Source: an uncultured archaeon (GTDB taxonomy: Archaea; Thermoproteota; Nitrososphaeria; Conexivisphaerales; CALBHZ01). From it: a stretch of 6,441 nt of DNA. How positions within the stretch are numbered: the stretch's first letter is position 1; each line of letters opens with the position of its first letter. The notes beneath the pieces are model-generated. The model saw only the letters and a list, made by a program, of their open reading frames with translations, searched no databases and was not told where the DNA came from. The stretch is taken from contig CALBHZ010000156.1 of the NCBI GenBank assembly GCA_937892815.1, positions 1 to 6,441 of the forward strand, given 5' to 3'. This document shows, one piece after another, positions 5,695 through 6,441 of this stretch. A program made the position numbers and the translations under genes.

Positions 5695-5745
5695 ATCTTT
5701 CGCTTTAAGAAAATGCTAACTATCTAGAATGGTCGCCTAAGTCGT

Positions 5746-5753
5746 GTTTAAAC
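5746..5753 (-). promoter_or_regulatory. Candidate TATA box of the TFB gene
   Basis: GTTTAAAC, with TTATAA just upstream on the minus strand, is the best TATA-like sequence before the TFB start. It would place the transcript start near 5723, giving a leader of about 30 nt without a clear Shine-Dalgarno site. It lies in one arm of an inverted repeat (5749-5756 with 5771-5778). Spacing and composition are the only evidence. Confidence 0.4.
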
Positions 5754-5778
5754 TTATAATTCCCCCCCTCTAAGTTTA
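5749..5778. repeat. 8-bp inverted repeat around a C7 tract, possible operator
   Basis: TAAACTTA at 5749-5756 is perfectly complemented by TAAGTTTA at 5771-5778, with a 14-nt spacer holding seven consecutive C residues. The left arm overlaps the candidate TFB TATA box. The layout could be an operator for a dimeric regulator or for autoregulation, but AT-rich arms of this length also arise by chance. Confidence 0.35.
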
Positions 5779-5834
5779 TAATGGAAACTGGAGAGACTCG
5801 CTCTTTCTTAGAAATTTTAAAAGTAAACTCCACA

Positions 5835-5842
5835 TTTAAATA
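5835..5842 (+). promoter_or_regulatory. Candidate TATA box of the SmAP3-tgtA operon
   Basis: TTTAAATA lies about 38 nt before the TTG start at 5877. It predicts transcription from about 5865 and a leader of roughly 12 nt that includes GTGAG (5867-5871). A weaker TTTAAG at 5853-5858 could serve instead and would give a near-leaderless message. Confidence 0.45.
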
Positions 5843-5876
5843 CCATAAACCTTTAAGATCTATAGCGTGAGAAGCT

Positions 5877-6308
5877 TTGTCATCCCTCTCAATTAGAAAA
5901 TTTATGGAGGAGCTATCAACTCTAGTTGGAAAGAAGGTAAATGTAGTAACTACCGATGGAAGAGTAATAGTTGGAGAGTTATTGGGGATATCGGAATCCC
6001 TATCCTTGGTATTGGGTAGGATACAGGGTAAACCCGATGTACCAAAGCTCGTTTTAAATGGAGAGTACGTTAAGGAGATATCGTTACTAGAGAAGCCTTT
6101 CGACTTAAGGATTTTAGCAGAAAGGATATCTAGGATATTCCCTGGTATGGTAAGATTGAGGGAGGATATAGGGGCAATAATAGTAATGGATAAGATAAAG
6201 GTAACGGAGAGTGGAGTGGTAGAGGGAACGGGTCCTTCGGCTGAAAGAGTAAGGAGCATATACGAAGAATATATTAGAGAGTTGAGGAAAGAAAGGGAAG
6301 AAGCCTAG
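5877..6308 (+). CDS. Sm-like archaeal protein, SmAP3 type
   Basis: A 143-residue Lsm/Sm-family protein that should form an RNA-binding ring. The Sm1 part is visible at about 15-48 (LVGKKVNVVTTDGRV, then GELLG and SLSLVLG) and the Sm2 strand at about 57-71. A second domain follows (about 76-137) with the signatures IFPGMV and VVEGTGPSAERV. This two-domain layout and these motifs match the SmAP3 class known from Pyrobaculum, not the short 75-80-residue SmAP1. The Sm2 segment has NGEYV where canonical proteins carry an Arg-Gly pair, as expected for this class. The TTG at 5877 is chosen because GTGAG lies 5 nt upstream and an in-frame stop precedes it. The ATG at 5904 would trim nine residues and is possible. 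It is joined to tgtA by a one-base overlap. Confidence 0.88.
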   Translation: MSSLSIRKFMEELSTLVGKKVNVVTTDGRVIVGELLGISESLSLVLGRIQGKPDVPKLVLNGEYVKEISLLEKPFDLRILAERISRIFPGMVRLREDIGAIIVMDKIKVTESGVVEGTGPSAERVRSIYEEYIRELRKEREEA

Positions 6309-6441
6309 TGACATTTGAAGTTAAATACACCGATTTAGCTGGAAGGATAGGAAGACTACATATCAAGGGAAGATGGCTAGAAACCCCTATCTACTTACCC
6401 GTAATACATCCTGTTAATCAGCCTATTCCGTCCTCCCAAAT
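6308..6441 (+). CDS. tgtA: Archaeosine tRNA-guanine transglycosylase (5' part, cut by window end)
   Basis: A GTG at 6308 overlaps the SmAP3 stop by one base (TAGTG), with a GGGAAG site about 8 nt upstream. The 44 visible codons include FEVKYTDLAGRIGRL, ETPIYLPVIHPVNQ and then IPSS. This matches the N-terminus of archaeal TGT: a polar strand, a D-x-x-GRIGRL turn, then ETP and LPV-x-x-P preceding the catalytic barrel. The enzyme replaces guanine 15 in the tRNA D-loop with preQ0, the first step to archaeosine. No catalytic Asp is visible because most of the gene lies outside. Co-transcription with an RNA-binding SmAP3 gene is likely. Confidence 0.85.
   Translation, partial: MTFEVKYTDLAGRIGRLHIKGRWLETPIYLPVIHPVNQPIPSSQ

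Noticed and set aside
5720..6259. 179-residue minus-strand frame opposite SmAP3
   Set aside because: SmAP3 matches a known two-domain family across its length. The minus frame is rich in Ser/Thr/Pro/Ile as expected for the complement, and has no motif.
6114..6314. 66-residue minus-strand frame over the SmAP3 end
   Set aside because: It is rich in Tyr/Ser/Phe from complemented purine-rich codons and covers the SmAP3-tgtA junction, which is clearly plus-strand.

Overview
The window reads as chromosomal DNA of a thermophilic-looking archaeon, most probably of the Thermoproteota/TACK lineage. Supporting this are a TFB-type transcription factor, an SmAP3-type Sm-like protein otherwise best known from Crenarchaeota, the 5' end of an archaeosine tRNA-guanine transglycosylase gene, TTTATATA-like TATA boxes placed for leaderless transcripts, GGTGA-type Shine-Dalgarno sites inside operons, frequent AGA/AGG arginine codons, and TTG/GTG starts. 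The species cannot be named from the sequence alone. I see no IS element, tRNA, rRNA or CRISPR array, and no gene-free stretch longer than 300 bases.

Left part (1-2970, minus strand): an operon for a type IV filament (T4F) machine, read from right to left. It encodes a secretion/assembly ATPase, two small membrane platform proteins, a 60-residue prepilin with a class III signal peptide, and possibly the first codons of another gene running off the window. The gene order ATPase, platform, platform, small pilin resembles the Tad/Epd-like branch of the superfamily.

Middle part (3022-4860, plus strand): a divergent, tightly packed cassette of five small proteins. Each has one N-terminal hydrophobic segment. 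Four have an extracytoplasmic domain containing N-glycosylation sequons; the fifth is a 37-residue membrane miniprotein. None has a name I recognise. Position and architecture suggest minor pilin-like or scaffold partners of the machine. The two operons appear to share one palindromic TATA element exactly midway between two leaderless starts at 2970 and 3022.

Right part (4807-6441): a divergent TFB paralogue on the minus strand, whose 3' end overlaps the end of the cassette by 54 bp. A 182-bp divergent promoter region follows, then a plus-strand operon of SmAP3 and tgtA (cut by the window edge). This part is RNA/transcription housekeeping, although the unusual TFB next to the filament locus could be a dedicated regulator.

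The most interesting candidate system is the two-armed filament locus (27-4860): core motor and platform on one side, an unrecognised set of five single-pass membrane proteins on the other, fired from one symmetric promoter. No prepilin peptidase is in view.
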